NCBI GenBank assembly: GCA_001801025.1
Contig: MGWO01000007.1
Span: 806,001 to 870,000, forward strand
From: Gallionellales bacterium GWA2_54_124
Lineage (GTDB): Bacteria > Pseudomonadota > Gammaproteobacteria > Burkholderiales > Gallionellaceae
Direction: 5' to 3'
DNA length: 64,000 bases
Every line of letters starts with the position of its first letter. Positions within the stretch are counted from its first letter, which is position 1. A program made the position numbers and the translations under genes. The notes under the pieces are model-generated. The model saw nothing but the letters and a program-made list of their open reading frames with translations. It made no database searches and was not told the origin of the DNA. Of the stretch, positions 44,648-55,851 are shown piece after piece.

Positions 44648-45829
44648 ATGCAAAACATTACGGTATTAGGTTCAACCGGCAGTATTGGCACGAGTACACT
44701 GGATGTGGTAGCGCGACACCCTGACAAGTACCGGATTACGGCGCTAACGGCCCATCGTCAGATCGACCTGTTGTTTCGCCAGTGCATGCAGTTCAAACCC
44801 GGCTTTGCCGTGTTGCCGGATGAGAATTCCGCTGCTCAGTTGCGTGCGCTGCTGTGCGATGCCGGTCTTGCGACCGAGGTGTTGTGCGGCGTGGATGCGT
44901 TAGAACAGGTGTGCGTGTTGCCGGAAGTCGATGCGGTGATGGCGGCGATTGTCGGTGCGGCAGGCTTGCGTCCTACGCTGGCTGCGGCGAAAGCGGGCAA
45001 AAAAATCCTGCTCGCAAACAAGGAAACGCTGGTGCTGGCGGGCAGTGTGTTTATGGACGCGGTGCGTAGCAGCGGTTCGGCACTGCTGCCGATAGACAGC
45101 GAACACAACGCGATTTTTCAGGCCTTACCGCGCAATTACAGCGGCAATATGGCTGACCATGGCGTGCGGCGCATCCTGCTCACCGCATCCGGCGGGCCGT
45201 TCCGCAATACGCCGCTGGACGCGTTGCATAATGTCACGCCGGATCAGGCCTGCGCGCATCCCAACTGGACGATGGGTCGTAAAATTTCGGTCGATTCAGC
45301 TAGCATGATGAATAAAGGGCTGGAAGTCATCGAAGCGCACTGGCTGTTCAATGCCGCGGCCGATGATATTCAGGTGGTCATCCACCCGCAGAGCGTGATT
45401 CATTCGCTGGTTGAATATATCGACGGCTCGGTGATTGCGCAGTTAGGTAACCCTGATATGCGCACGCCGATTGCCTACGGCCTAGCTTATCCGGAGCGGA
45501 TCGATTCAGGCGTTGCATCGCTCGACTTATTCAAGGTGTCCACGTTAAGTTTTGACGAACCTGACGTCGGGCGTTTTCCTTGCCTTGCGCTGGCCTATCA
45601 GGCGCTGCGCGCTGCCGGAACGGCACCTGCCGTGCTCAATGCGGCAAATGAAATTGCGGTTGCCGCCTTTTTAGATCATAAAATTTCATTTTTATCGATT
45701 CCGCGTGTGATTGATAATGTGCTCAATCATTTGCAGGTCAATGCAGTCACCGGCCTTGACGATGTGCTCGATGCGGATTTGAGTGCGCGCCGCGCTGCTG
45801 AGAAAATCATCGCTTCATTCGTTAAATGA
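44648..45829 (+). CDS. dxr: 1-deoxy-D-xylulose 5-phosphate reductoisomerase
   Basis: A 393-aa MEP-pathway enzyme converting DXP to MEP with NADPH. N-terminal Rossmann motif [13 protein letters not shown], metal-binding region [16 protein letters not shown]-like LTASGGPF, and [16 protein letters not shown]. It overlaps rseP by 4 bp. Confidence 0.97.
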   Translation: MQNITVLGSTGSIGTSTLDVVARHPDKYRITALTAHRQIDLLFRQCMQFKPGFAVLPDENSAAQLRALLCDAGLATEVLCGVDALEQVCVLPEVDAVMAAIVGAAGLRPTLAAAKAGKKILLANKETLVLAGSVFMDAVRSSGSALLPIDSEHNAIFQALPRNYSGNMADHGVRRILLTASGGPFRNTPLDALHNVTPDQACAHPNWTMGRKISVDSASMMNKGLEVIEAHWLFNAAADDIQVVIHPQSVIHSLVEYIDGSVIAQLGNPDMRTPIAYGLAYPERIDSGVASLDLFKVSTLSFDEPDVGRFPCLALAYQALRAAGTAPAVLNAANEIAVAAFLDHKISFLSIPRVIDNVLNHLQVNAVTGLDDVLDADLSARRAAEKIIASFVK

Positions 45830-47181
45830 TGACGCTGTTATCCTTCGCGGCAGCCATCGCACTGCTGGTGGTCTTTCATGAGTACGGCCATTACTGGGTA
45901 GCGCGCCGCTGCGGGGTTAAGGTGCTGCGTTTTTCGCTGGGTTTCGGCCCTGTTTTGTACCGCAAGCATTTTGCCGGTTCCGATACCGAATGGGTGTTGT
46001 CAGCGATCCCGCTGGGCGGTTACGTCAAGATGCTCGACGAGCGTGAAGGTGAAGTGCTGCCCGGAGAGCTGGATAAGGCTTTCAATAGAAAACCTGTTTT
46101 GCAGCGTATGGCGATCGTTGCGGCAGGTCCCGTTGCTAATTTATTGCTGGCTGTTTTTTTATATTGGATTTTGTTCGTGCACGGCGTGCCGGGTTTGAAA
46201 CCGGTGCTAGGTGAAGTCGTTCAGGGAACCCCTGCGGCTAATGCGCAGATGACGACGGGTGAGACGATTATACGCATCAACGAGGAGCCGATTCCAAGCT
46301 GGCAGGAGCTGCGCTGGACGCTTTTGACGCTGGCGTTGCAAAAGGGCGACGTGACTGTTGAGGCACAAACGTCAAGCGGTACCACGGTGCGGCATACCTT
46401 GAGTTTGAACAGTATTGATGCGCGGGATCTGGATGGCGAGTTTCTCGATAAACTCGGATTGCATTTAAATCAGCCCGCTGTTTTTCCGGTCATCGGAAAA
46501 CTGACTGCCGATGGCGTCGCCCGACTGGCGGGTTTACAGGAGTCGGATCTCGTTTTGCGTGCTGACGGCAAAACGCTCGCCAGCTGGAGCGCATTAGTCG
46601 ATGTCATTCGCACGCATCCCGGACAGTCTGTTTCGCTTGAAATTCAGCGTGATGGAGTTGTACGAACGATTTTGTTGACCCCGCAATCGGTTTTAGAATC
46701 AGGCCGGATGGTTGGGAAAATCGGCGCCGCGCCTCGCGTCGATCCTGCGGTGATTGCGGCGATGTTCACCGAGGTGAGCTACGGTCCGATAGATGCGATC
46801 GGGCAGTCGCTGAAAAAGACATGGGATACCGCGGTTATCAGCTTGAAAATGCTGGGTAAAATGCTGATGGGCGAGGTGTCCATGAAAAATATCAGCGGGC
46901 CTATTACGATCGCAGATTATGCCGGGCAGTCGGCGCACATGGGACTTGCCGCCTATCTGGGATTTTTGGCCCTGATCAGCATCAGTCTGGGGGTTCTGAA
47001 TTTACTGCCGGTTCCCTTATTGGATGGCGGACACTTGCTGTATTATGTCGCAGAATTGATCAAAGGCAGTCCGGTTTCCGAGCAGGCTTGGGAAATCGGT
47101 CAGAAGATCGGCATTGCATTACTGGGTACCCTGATGGTTTTTGCCATCTATAATGATATTAATCGCCTCATCTCAGGTTAG
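45826..47181 (+). CDS. rseP: Site-2 protease RseP
   Basis: A 451-aa inner-membrane zinc metalloprotease that cleaves RseA-type anti-sigma factors. HEYGH (zinc ligands and catalytic Glu) lies near residues 19-23 in the first membrane helix, followed by two PDZ-like regions (about 110-300) and the third zinc ligand in [13 protein letters not shown] near 390. Membrane helices fit the family layout. Adjacent to bamA, as is usual. Confidence 0.96.
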   Translation: MMTLLSFAAAIALLVVFHEYGHYWVARRCGVKVLRFSLGFGPVLYRKHFAGSDTEWVLSAIPLGGYVKMLDEREGEVLPGELDKAFNRKPVLQRMAIVAAGPVANLLLAVFLYWILFVHGVPGLKPVLGEVVQGTPAANAQMTTGETIIRINEEPIPSWQELRWTLLTLALQKGDVTVEAQTSSGTTVRHTLSLNSIDARDLDGEFLDKLGLHLNQPAVFPVIGKLTADGVARLAGLQESDLVLRADGKTLASWSALVDVIRTHPGQSVSLEIQRDGVVRTILLTPQSVLESGRMVGKIGAAPRVDPAVIAAMFTEVSYGPIDAIGQSLKKTWDTAVISLKMLGKMLMGEVSMKNISGPITIADYAGQSAHMGLAAYLGFLALISISLGVLNLLPVPLLDGGHLLYYVAELIKGSPVSEQAWEIGQKIGIALLGTLMVFAIYNDINRLISG

Positions 47182-47187
47182 TACTAA

Positions 47188-49461
47188 ATGAACAAGACAA
47201 AACTGGCAGGAATTCTTTCATTGTTGTTTGCAGCGCCCGCATGGGCGATTAGTCCCTTTACGGTAACTGATATTCGTGTCGAAGGCATACAGCGCACGGA
47301 AGCGGGTACGGTATTTAGCTACCTTCCCGTCAAAGTCGGCGAGGTCATGAATGACGAGCAGGCCGCTGTCGCGATCCGCGCCTTGTATGGCACCGGTTTC
47401 TTTAAGGATGTGCGCCTCGAAGTTGAACAGGGTGTGCTGATCGTGCTGGTTAAAGAGCGTCCGTCGATTGCCAGTATTCAGGTTAACGGCGTCAAAGATT
47501 TTTCCAAGGATCAGCTTAAAGACAATATGAAGTACGCAGGCTTAGCTGAAGCGCGTATCTTCGATAAAGGCGCGATGGATAAGGCGGTGCAGGATTTGAA
47601 GCGTCAGTACGTGGCGCGCGGTAAATACGGCGTGAGCGTGAATTCCAAGGTGACGGAACTGGAACGCAACCGCGTCGGCGTTGTGTTTGACGTGGTCGAA
47701 GGAGAGGTTTCCAAGATCAAACAGATTAATATCGTCGGAAATAAGGCTTATTCTGAAGCGGACCTGCTCGATTTGATGAAGCTTAGCACGCCTGACTGGA
47801 TGAGCTGGATGAGCAAGAACGATCAGTACTCGAAGCAGAAGTTGTCAGCCGATATGGAGTCGATGCGTTCGTTCTACATGGACAGCGGTTTTTTGGAATT
47901 CAATATCAATTCTACGCAAATTTCCATTACGCCGGATAAGAAGGATATCTATATCACCATCAATGTTACTGAGGGTGAAAAATACACGATTTCTAAAGTT
48001 GCCGTTTCCGGAAATACGCTGGTTGCTAAGGAAGAGATCGAAAAACTCGTTCAGGTAAAACCGAACGATGCATTTTCCCGTAAGGCGTTGTCTGAAACCA
48101 GTAAGCTGGTCGGTGAACGATTAGCGGCAGAAGGGTATGCTTTTGCAAACGTTAATGCGATTCCCGACCTGAACAAGGAAAAGCATGAAGTCGCGTTTAA
48201 CTTTGTGATAGATCCGGGCCAGCGTGTGTATATCCGCCGCATTAATATCGCGGGCAATACCAAGACGCGAGATGAAGTGATCCGTCGCGAATTCCGACAA
48301 GTTGAAGGTGCCTGGTTTGACGTCACTAAAATTAAAAAGTCCAAACAACGCGTTGACCGGTTGAATTTCTTTTCTGAAGTGAATGTTGAAACGCCCGCCG
48401 TACAGGGAACTTCCGATCAAATGGATGTGAATGCCTCTGTCAAGGAAAAATCGACGGGTAGTTTTACGGTCGGTGCGGGTATTAGTCAGGGTGAAGGTCT
48501 GGTGCTCTCGGGTGGCGTCTCGCAGGCAAACTTGTTTGGTAGCGGTAATATGCTCTCAACCCAGTTAAATACCAGCAAAATCAACAAGAATATATCAGTG
48601 TCGTATACCAATCCGTATTATACGGACGAGGGTGTCAGTCGCGGTTTCGATATTTATCAGCGCAATACCAACGCGATCAATACGGTGATGAGTCAATACA
48701 CCTCGTCTACCACAGGCGGCGGTGTGCGTTACGGGATACCCATCAGCGAAGATCAAAATATCTCTTTCGGTTTGTCGGCTGAAAAATCATCGATCGGTTT
48801 GACAGCACTCAGCCCGTTATCCTATCAGAACTATGTGGCGACCTTCGGCAGTACCAACACGACGGTGCTGGGCACTTTAGGCTGGGGGCGCGACAGTCGT
48901 GACAGTGCAATCTACACCACCGAGGGTACGGTGCAACGCGCCTATGCAGAGGTGGCTTTGCCGGTGATGGATATGCGTTATTACAAGGTCAATTATGATC
49001 AACAGTGGTATTACCCGATTTCATCGGACTTTACCCTGATGCTCAATGGTATGGCCGGTGCAGGGCAGGGGTATGGCGGCAAGCAAATGCCGTTCTTCAA
49101 GAATTTTTATGCGGGCGGTACGGGATCGGTGCGTGGTTATGAAGCCAACTCGCTGGGACCGCGTGACGCCAATAATTTTTCACTGGGCGGACAGCGTCGC
49201 GTCGCGGGAAGCATGGAGATTATGGCACCGATTCCGGGTATCAAGGATAAATCGGTTCGTTTGAGCGGCTTTGTCGATGGCGGGGCTGTCTATGGTACGG
49301 GTACGCTGCCCGGCAGTGTCGGGATGCGTTATTCATACGGTGCTGCGGTCACCTGGTTATCACCGATGGGGCCGTTGAAATTCAGTTACGGCTTGCCGCT
49401 GAATAAGCAGGCTGTTGATAAGTTGCAGGCCTTTCAGTTTACTTTGGGTACAATGTTCTAG
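47188..49461 (+). CDS. bamA: Outer membrane assembly factor BamA
   Basis: A 757-aa outer-membrane protein with a signal peptide (MNKTKLAGILSLLFAAPAWA), five POTRA domains (about 24-420) and a C-terminal beta-barrel ending in FTLGTMF, with aromatic final residue. Barrel features include GGTGSVRGYEANSLGPRD, the conserved VRGY loop motif. It assembles other outer-membrane proteins. Located between rseP and ompH. Confidence 0.97.
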   Translation: MNKTKLAGILSLLFAAPAWAISPFTVTDIRVEGIQRTEAGTVFSYLPVKVGEVMNDEQAAVAIRALYGTGFFKDVRLEVEQGVLIVLVKERPSIASIQVNGVKDFSKDQLKDNMKYAGLAEARIFDKGAMDKAVQDLKRQYVARGKYGVSVNSKVTELERNRVGVVFDVVEGEVSKIKQINIVGNKAYSEADLLDLMKLSTPDWMSWMSKNDQYSKQKLSADMESMRSFYMDSGFLEFNINSTQISITPDKKDIYITINVTEGEKYTISKVAVSGNTLVAKEEIEKLVQVKPNDAFSRKALSETSKLVGERLAAEGYAFANVNAIPDLNKEKHEVAFNFVIDPGQRVYIRRINIAGNTKTRDEVIRREFRQVEGAWFDVTKIKKSKQRVDRLNFFSEVNVETPAVQGTSDQMDVNASVKEKSTGSFTVGAGISQGEGLVLSGGVSQANLFGSGNMLSTQLNTSKINKNISVSYTNPYYTDEGVSRGFDIYQRNTNAINTVMSQYTSSTTGGGVRYGIPISEDQNISFGLSAEKSSIGLTALSPLSYQNYVATFGSTNTTVLGTLGWGRDSRDSAIYTTEGTVQRAYAEVALPVMDMRYYKVNYDQQWYYPISSDFTLMLNGMAGAGQGYGGKQMPFFKNFYAGGTGSVRGYEANSLGPRDANNFSLGGQRRVAGSMEIMAPIPGIKDKSVRLSGFVDGGAVYGTGTLPGSVGMRYSYGAAVTWLSPMGPLKFSYGLPLNKQAVDKLQAFQFTLGTMF

Positions 49462-49520
49462 ACGTGTCTGTTCGACTGCCTGTACCGGGTAAAAATAAAT
49501 AGGAACTCAAGGAGCTCACG

Positions 49521-50036
49521 ATGGATACGAAAATGATTAAGTTGGCGTTTATTGCAGCGTTGCTGGCTGCAGGATCTGCTGTGGCGGGGGATTTTAAGGT
49601 CGGTGTGGTCGATACAGAGCGCGTACTGCGCGAATCAGCACCTGCGGTTAAGGCCGAAAAGAAAATCGAAAAAGAGTTTTCCGGACGCGATCAGGAAATC
49701 AAAAAAACCATGAAGCAGGCCAAAGATTTGCAGGTGCTGCTGGAAAAGGACGCGAGCACGCTGCCTGAGTCGGACCGGCGCAACAAGGAGCGCGAACTCA
49801 ATGCGCTTAACGTTAATTTGCAACGCATGCAGCGCGAATTTCGCGAGGATTTGAGTTTGCGCAAGAATGAAGAGTTAGCCGTGGTGCTGGAACGTGCCAA
49901 CAAGGCTATTCAAATGATTGCCGAAACAGAAAAATTTGATTTGATTTTGCAAGAAGCGGTTTATCGCAATCCTAAGATCGATATTACCGATAAGGTTATC
50001 AAAAATCTTGCATCGGACAAAACAGACAACAAGTAA
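49521..50036 (+). CDS. ompH: Periplasmic chaperone OmpH/Skp
   Basis: A 171-aa exported chaperone for outer-membrane proteins. Signal peptide ends near AVAGD; the mature part begins FKVGVVDTERVLRESAP and forms a long charged coiled coil. Between bamA and lpxD, as in many proteobacteria. Confidence 0.93.
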   Translation: MDTKMIKLAFIAALLAAGSAVAGDFKVGVVDTERVLRESAPAVKAEKKIEKEFSGRDQEIKKTMKQAKDLQVLLEKDASTLPESDRRNKERELNALNVNLQRMQREFREDLSLRKNEELAVVLERANKAIQMIAETEKFDLILQEAVYRNPKIDITDKVIKNLASDKTDNK

Positions 50037-50044
50037 CCGATAGC

Positions 50045-51094
50045 ATGGCTTATACATTAGCTCAGATTGCGCAGCAATTAGGCGGGCGCCTGTTAGGTGA
50101 TGGCGAGGTGCTCATCGGTCAGATTTCCACGCTTGAGAGAGCAGCGGCAGGTCAGATCAGTTTTCTTACCAACAGTAAATATCATGCGCAGCTAGCGAAT
50201 ACCGGCGCGTCAGCTGTCATACTCGGCGAGGCGGATGCGGATGCGACCGATTTGCCGCGAATTATTTCCGAAAATCCCTACGCCTATTTTGCCCGGGTCT
50301 CCGCCTTACTTAATCCCGCTTCTGAATTCAGGCCCGGAGTGCATCCGGCAGCTGTGGTTGGTGAAGGTGCGCAGATTGATCCAACTGCTTGTATTTGCGC
50401 GACGGCGGTGATCGGCGCGGGCGCCGTGATCGGTGCATATACCCTGATTGGTGAGGGATGCAGCATCGGAGATAACGTCGTGATTGGCTGTCATGTCAGG
50501 CTCTATCCCCGGGTAGTGATTTACCACGATTGCGTGATCGGCGATAACCTGATCGCGCATTCCGGCGTGGTGATCGGCTCCGATGGGTTTGGCATCGCGA
50601 TGGACGAGGGGCGCTGGCTGAAGATTCCGCAAATCGGTCGGGTTGTGATCGGCTCTGATGTGGAAATCGGTGCAAATACCACCATTGATCGCGGTGCGCT
50701 GGACGATACGGTGATCGAAGACGGCGTTAAACTCGACAACCAGATTCAGATCGCGCACAACGTGCGCATCGGTGCGCATACCGCGATTGCAGGCTGCGTG
50801 GGGATTGCCGGCAGTACCACGATAGGAAAATACTGTCAGATCGGAGGCAGTGCGGGTATCTTGGGGCATTTGAAGATCGCGGATCGTGTGGTGATTTCTT
50901 CATTTACCCTGATCGGAAAATCCATCCGCGAAGCGGGTTCTTATGCAGCAATCTATCCCTTTGCAAAGACGGACGACTGGCGCAAAAATGCGGTTCACCT
51001 GCGTCATCTGGATGAAATGGCGAAACGCTTGAAAATACTGGAGCAAGAGATGTGCTTGCTAAAACAAGAATCACAGAAAGGTAATACAGAATGA
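50045..51094 (+). CDS. lpxD: UDP-3-O-acylglucosamine N-acyltransferase
   Basis: A 349-aa lipid A biosynthesis enzyme adding the second 3-hydroxyacyl chain. N-terminal uridine-binding domain ([16 protein letters not shown]), then many left-handed beta-helix hexapeptide repeats (about 105-310; catalytic His in [15 protein letters not shown]-type region) and a C-terminal helix. Overlaps fabZ by 4 bp. Confidence 0.96.
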   Translation: MAYTLAQIAQQLGGRLLGDGEVLIGQISTLERAAAGQISFLTNSKYHAQLANTGASAVILGEADADATDLPRIISENPYAYFARVSALLNPASEFRPGVHPAAVVGEGAQIDPTACICATAVIGAGAVIGAYTLIGEGCSIGDNVVIGCHVRLYPRVVIYHDCVIGDNLIAHSGVVIGSDGFGIAMDEGRWLKIPQIGRVVIGSDVEIGANTTIDRGALDDTVIEDGVKLDNQIQIAHNVRIGAHTAIAGCVGIAGSTTIGKYCQIGGSAGILGHLKIADRVVISSFTLIGKSIREAGSYAAIYPFAKTDDWRKNAVHLRHLDEMAKRLKILEQEMCLLKQESQKGNTE

Positions 51095-51561
51095 GTACTC
51101 AGTCCGAGAAGACCAGCCACGCGATGGACATCCATGCAATTCTTGAGAGCTTGCCGCACCGTTATCCTTTTTTATTGGTTGATCGCGTGTTATCGGTTGA
51201 GCCGGGGAAAAATATCGTTGCCCTGAAAAATGTTACGATCAACGAGCCGTTTTTCCCGGGGCATTATCCGCATCATCCGGTGATGCCGGGTGTGCTGATT
51301 ATTGAGGCGATGGCACAGGTTGCAGCTTTGCTGTCTTTTCAGACCATGGAAAAAAATCCGGATGAAAAAACGGTGTATTATTTTGCCGGTATCGACGGCG
51401 CGCGCTTTAAACGTCCTGTTACCCCCGGTGACCAGCTCATTTTTAAGGTGGAATTGACCCGCAGCATGCGCGGTGTTTACAAATTTAAAGCCATCGCTGA
51501 AGTTGACGGGCAGTTGGCAGCTGAGGCTGAACTCATGTGCACGGTTAAGACGGTGGCTTGA
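51091..51561 (+). CDS. fabZ: 3-hydroxyacyl-ACP dehydratase FabZ
   Basis: A 156-aa hot-dog-fold dehydratase of fatty acid synthesis. Motifs: [35 protein letters not shown] (catalytic His and Glu) and [12 protein letters not shown]. It overlaps both lpxD and lpxA, coupling fatty acid and lipid A supply. Confidence 0.97.
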   Translation: MSTQSEKTSHAMDIHAILESLPHRYPFLLVDRVLSVEPGKNIVALKNVTINEPFFPGHYPHHPVMPGVLIIEAMAQVAALLSFQTMEKNPDEKTVYYFAGIDGARFKRPVTPGDQLIFKVELTRSMRGVYKFKAIAEVDGQLAAEAELMCTVKTVA

Positions 51562-52337
51562 TGACTCAGTCGAAAATACATCCAAGCGCGATTATTCATC
51601 CTAATGCGCGTCTGGCACCTGACGTTGAAGTCGGTGCATACTCGCTGATCGGCGAACATGTCACAATCGGTGCAGGTACGGTGGTAGGTCCCCATGTGGT
51701 CATCAACGGTCATACGATGATCGGTGAACACAACCATATTTTTCAATTTTGTTCGCTGGGCGAAGTGCCGCAGGATAAAAAATATGCAGGTGAGCCGACA
51801 AGGCTTGAAATCGGCGATCACAACACCATCCGGGAATTTTGTACTTTCAATCTCGGTACGGCGCAGGATGGTGGCGTGACGCGCGTCGGAAATCACAACT
51901 GGATTATGGCCTATGTGCATCTGGCGCATGACTGTCAGGTTGGCAATCACACGATTTTTGCCAACAATGCACAGCTGGCAGGTCATGTTGAAGTTGCAGA
52001 TTATGCGATTTTGGGCGGTTTTACCGTCGTACATCAGTTTGTTCGCATCGGCGCGCACATCATCACCGGCATGGGCACGATTCTGCTTCAGGATGTGCCT
52101 CCCTTTGTGCTGGTGTCGGGTAATCCGAGTGCGCCGCACGGGATTAACTCTGAAGGCTTGAAGCGACGCGGGTTTTCGAGTGCATCGGTGATGGCCATCA
52201 AGCGAGCTTACAAAACCTTGTATAAATCAGGCTTGAGTCTGGTCGATGCACAGGCTGCCATCGCAAAAATGGATCAGGCCGAGTTGCAACCTCTGGCCGA
52301 TTTTCTGGCGAGTACTCAGCGCGGCATCGTTCGGTAG
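51561..52337 (+). CDS. lpxA: UDP-N-acetylglucosamine acyltransferase
   Basis: A 258-aa enzyme for the first step of lipid A synthesis. Begins with [20 protein letters not shown], contains hexapeptide repeats of the beta-helix and the catalytic His in [14 protein letters not shown]. The C-terminal helical domain follows ([12 protein letters not shown]). The ATG at 51561 overlaps the fabZ stop by one base. Confidence 0.97.
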   Translation: MTQSKIHPSAIIHPNARLAPDVEVGAYSLIGEHVTIGAGTVVGPHVVINGHTMIGEHNHIFQFCSLGEVPQDKKYAGEPTRLEIGDHNTIREFCTFNLGTAQDGGVTRVGNHNWIMAYVHLAHDCQVGNHTIFANNAQLAGHVEVADYAILGGFTVVHQFVRIGAHIITGMGTILLQDVPPFVLVSGNPSAPHGINSEGLKRRGFSSASVMAIKRAYKTLYKSGLSLVDAQAAIAKMDQAELQPLADFLASTQRGIVR

Positions 52338-52343
52338 TCGGGT

Positions 52344-53498
52344 ATGGTCCAGAAAACACTTGTCATCGGTATCGTCGCGGGCGAGGCATCAGGTGACCTG
52401 CTCGCAAGCCATTTGATGGCGGCTCTTAAACTGGCTCGTCCGGATGTCGAGTTTGTCGGTATTGGCGGGCCTAAAATGCAGTCCGCCGGCATGCAAGTTT
52501 TGTTTCCGATGGAAAAGCTTGCGGTGTTCGGCTATGTCGAAGTGCTGCGCCATTATCGTGAAATTACAGGTATCCGGGCTAAGTTGCGTGCGTACTTTCT
52601 GGCACAGCGTCCGGCCTTATTCATTGGTATTGATGCTCCTGACTTTAACCTTGATCTGGAACAGGCGCTCAAAGGGCAGGGTATTCCAACGGTGCACTAT
52701 GTCAGCCCTTCTATTTGGGCGTGGCGCGGCGAGCGGATCAAAAAAATCAAGCGGGCTGTGACGCACATGCTGGCGCTCTTTCCGCATGAGCCCAAACTGT
52801 ATCGGGATGCTGGAATTCCGGTTGATTATGTCGGTCATCCGTTAGCTGACATCCTTCCCGATTCGCCCAATCGCGACCGGATGCGTGAGGCGATGCGCAT
52901 CCCCCTGTCTGCCAGGGTGTTTGCTTTTCTGCCCGGTAGTCGTCAGTCTGAGGTGAAACAACTGGCTTGTTTGTATATCGAAACGGCTAAGCTGATTTTG
53001 CAGCAGGAGCCCGAAGCCCGCTTTCTGGTGCCGCTGGTCAGCCGTGAAACGCGGACTATTTTTGAGCAGGCCATTTACGATTGCGATGCGGATGTGTTGC
53101 CGTTTGTACTGTTGTTCGGCCATGCGCAGGACGCGATGATCGCGGCCAATATTGTGCTGGTGGCCTCCGGTACGGCGACGCTCGAATGCGCCTTACTCAA
53201 ACGCCCCATGGTGATTACTTATCGCTTGAATCCGATGACATGGCGGATGATGAAGCGCAAAAGCTATTTGCCTTACTTCGGTTTACCTAATATTTTATGC
53301 GGACGCTTTGTCGTGCCCGAACTAATACAGGACGATGCAACCCCTGATAATCTTGCTCAGGCTTTGCTCAACTTGCTGAACGACAAGGATGCCATCGCGC
53401 AGCTGGAAGGTACTTTTGCTGAGCTGCATGCCACGCTGCGCCAGAATACCGCAGAAAAAGCCGCTGCTGCAATTCTGCCATATCTGCCTGCAGTCTGA
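52344..53498 (+). CDS. lpxB: Lipid-A-disaccharide synthase
   Basis: A 384-aa glycosyltransferase joining UDP-diacylglucosamine and lipid X. Markers: [45 protein letters not shown] and LPGSRQSEV. It follows lpxA by 6 bp and its stop overlaps the rnhB start (TGATG). Confidence 0.97.
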   Translation: MVQKTLVIGIVAGEASGDLLASHLMAALKLARPDVEFVGIGGPKMQSAGMQVLFPMEKLAVFGYVEVLRHYREITGIRAKLRAYFLAQRPALFIGIDAPDFNLDLEQALKGQGIPTVHYVSPSIWAWRGERIKKIKRAVTHMLALFPHEPKLYRDAGIPVDYVGHPLADILPDSPNRDRMREAMRIPLSARVFAFLPGSRQSEVKQLACLYIETAKLILQQEPEARFLVPLVSRETRTIFEQAIYDCDADVLPFVLLFGHAQDAMIAANIVLVASGTATLECALLKRPMVITYRLNPMTWRMMKRKSYLPYFGLPNILCGRFVVPELIQDDATPDNLAQALLNLLNDKDAIAQLEGTFAELHATLRQNTAEKAAAAILPYLPAV

Positions 53499-54112
53499 TG
53501 CCGCTCTTCAGTTCAGGTGAGATGGCGTTAAATTACGAAAAATTCACACTGATCTGTGGTGTGGATGAAGCAGGGCGGGGGCCGTTGGCCGGACCCGTCA
53601 GCGCGGCGGCGGTGATTCTTGACCCGGCTAATCCCATCCCCGGCCTGAATGATTCGAAAAAGCTCAGCGAAAAACAGCGCGAAAAATTAGCGCCGCTGAT
53701 CCGTGAGCGTGCGCTGGCCTGGGCGGTGGCCTATGCTACAGTTGAGGAAATTGACCTGCTCAATATTCTGCAGGCGACGCTGCTGGCCATGCAGCGGGCG
53801 GTGCAGGCCTTGCAGGTTCAGCCGCAACTTGTGTTAGTCGACGGTCTGTATTGTCCCGATACGGGGATTGCCAGTGAAGCGATTGTAAAGGGCGACAGCA
53901 AAGTGGCCGCGATATCCGCAGCCTCCATACTGGCCAAAACTTCGCGAGACACATTGATGCTGCAACTTCATGAGCAGTATCCGCAATATGGGTTCGCGAT
54001 TCACAAGGGCTATCCTACCGCAGCTCATATTGCTGCTTTGCAGGCGCATGGCATCAGCGCGGTTCATCGCAGGAGTTTCAAGCCTGTACGCGTGCTGATT
54101 AAGCGAGACTGA
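53498..54112 (+). CDS. rnhB: Ribonuclease HII
   Basis: A 204-aa RNase HII degrading RNA in RNA-DNA hybrids and single ribonucleotides. The catalytic [14 protein letters not shown] block, [13 protein letters not shown], and the further acidic residue in [17 protein letters not shown] are present, with the distal HKGYPTAAH. The ATG at 53498 overlaps the lpxB stop; an internal ATG at 53522 with AGGTGAG is an alternative start. Confidence 0.95.
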   Translation: MPLFSSGEMALNYEKFTLICGVDEAGRGPLAGPVSAAAVILDPANPIPGLNDSKKLSEKQREKLAPLIRERALAWAVAYATVEEIDLLNILQATLLAMQRAVQALQVQPQLVLVDGLYCPDTGIASEAIVKGDSKVAAISAASILAKTSRDTLMLQLHEQYPQYGFAIHKGYPTAAHIAALQAHGISAVHRRSFKPVRVLIKRD

Positions 54113-54186
54113 ACGAATAAAGGGTCAGCAGACTCGTCTGATCAAGGCTAGAATACAAAACCCATATTTCCCGGAGTTCGACTGCT

Positions 54187-55851
54187 TTGGCTACTATCCT
54201 CCCTCAGGGTTCGAGCATTTTCGACAAACACGTAGAAAACGAATACGTTCGTTTCGATAAATTGTCTGCGCTGGTCATCGATGACATCAGTTCGATGCGG
54301 CATGCGATACGCACGCAATTGCAGTCGATCGGAATGAATTCTGTGGGTGTAGCCGTCAACGCGCATGAAGCGTTGGAGTTGATCGGAGTGAATACCTATG
54401 ATGTGATCCTGTGTGATTACAATCTGAATAAGTCGAGCTCAGGCCAGCACTTTTTAGAATATCTGCGTAACGAAAATCTTCTCAGCGGCACCACGCTGTT
54501 TATCATGCTGACCGCTGAAACGGAATACAGTTTTGTGGCTAATGCGGTCGAATTTATCCCCGACGATTATTTGCTCAAGCCCTGTTCAGAGACGAAGTTG
54601 CGTTCTAGACTTGAACGACTGATAGACCGGCGTACTTATTTGATACGGGTGCTCAAAGCGATGGATATCCGTCGTTATGACGTGGCGATACATGAGTGCA
54701 ATAAGTTGCTCGCAACGGCTGCAGATGACCGGCGCAGGATGGATGTGTTACGGCGCAAGGCTGAAGCTCAGTTAAAACTCGAAGACTATACCGCGGTGCT
54801 CGATACCTATGCGCGGGCCGCGACCATCCGGGCGGATGCCCCGTGGATACTGCTGGGCATGGCACGCGCGCATTACGCGCTCGGCGATTCTCCGCAGGCA
54901 TCCTCTCTTGCCAGTGAACTGATCGATAAAAATAAGAATTATGTCGCGGCTTATGAGCTGCTGGCAAAAGTTCGCCTGGAAGCAGACGACGAAGAGGGAG
55001 CTTTTGATCTGCTCTTACGCTCATCCGTAATTTTGCCCAGTGCAAAGCGACTCCGTTCCGTCGCGCAAGCAGCCTTTTTGTTAGGAAGGCTTGACGAAGC
55101 TAAAGCCAATGCGGAGGCCGCAATTCAGTTATCTACAGGTTCGATGGTCGAGCGGTCCGGCGACTACCTGTCGCTTGCCCAGACGCTGGTGGATATGGGC
55201 GACCATAAGTCGGCCATATCCACGCTGGAGAAAAACGCCCGCAAACATGGCGATGAGGGGATATTCGGTGTGGCGAAGGGCGCCATACTCGCTCAGGCTT
55301 ATTTCGATGCCGGTGAACGTGAAAAGGCAAAAAAATTGATGGATCGTTCGATTTCTCTGCTGGCCAGCCGTAAAAACAGTTTTGTGATGACGGCATTGGG
55401 GAAAGCCGCGCTTAAAGTGGGGGACGTAATTCTTGGTTTGAAGTTGTTAACCAAGGCCATTCAGTGTAGCGGAAAGGATGAAATGCGCATCGCGCGACAC
55501 GTCAAAAAATCCATGGTAGACACCGGGCAAAAGGATAAGGTGGAGGATGTCATCGATGGCGGACGCAAGCGGATTTTACTGCTGGTCGATGAGGCAACTA
55601 AACTGATGCGAACTGCGCATTTCGAAGAGGCTAATCAGATGGTTGTTGAAGCACTCGATATTCAGGAAGAGAACATCGAAACGCTGATGACCGCAGCGCA
55701 GTTGCATTTGCTGTGGTTAAAGCACGAGGGGCTGGATGACAAGATTATGGCGCGTGCTAAGACCTATTTGTCGATGCTGGATAAACTCGTGCCAAACAAT
55801 CAGAAGGTGATGAATTTTTACCGGTTTTTTAATGAGATTGCGAGCAAATAA
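54187..55851 (+). CDS. Response regulator with TPR repeats
   Basis: A 554-aa protein with an N-terminal receiver domain (about 28-150): acidic pair in LVIDDISSMR, phosphoacceptor Asp in DVILCDYNLN, and Lys in YLLKPCSE. Tetratricopeptide-type repeats occupy the remaining about 380 residues, including YAALDTYARAATI-like helices; no DNA-binding or enzymatic output is seen, so signalling is likely through protein contacts. Starts with TTG at 54187. The next gene, 1 bp away, encodes a histidine kinase-like ATPase, likely its partner. A CheY-CheZ pair lies beyond it. Confidence 0.85.
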   Translation: MATILPQGSSIFDKHVENEYVRFDKLSALVIDDISSMRHAIRTQLQSIGMNSVGVAVNAHEALELIGVNTYDVILCDYNLNKSSSGQHFLEYLRNENLLSGTTLFIMLTAETEYSFVANAVEFIPDDYLLKPCSETKLRSRLERLIDRRTYLIRVLKAMDIRRYDVAIHECNKLLATAADDRRRMDVLRRKAEAQLKLEDYTAVLDTYARAATIRADAPWILLGMARAHYALGDSPQASSLASELIDKNKNYVAAYELLAKVRLEADDEEGAFDLLLRSSVILPSAKRLRSVAQAAFLLGRLDEAKANAEAAIQLSTGSMVERSGDYLSLAQTLVDMGDHKSAISTLEKNARKHGDEGIFGVAKGAILAQAYFDAGEREKAKKLMDRSISLLASRKNSFVMTALGKAALKVGDVILGLKLLTKAIQCSGKDEMRIARHVKKSMVDTGQKDKVEDVIDGGRKRILLLVDEATKLMRTAHFEEANQMVVEALDIQEENIETLMTAAQLHLLWLKHEGLDDKIMARAKTYLSMLDKLVPNNQKVMNFYRFFNEIASK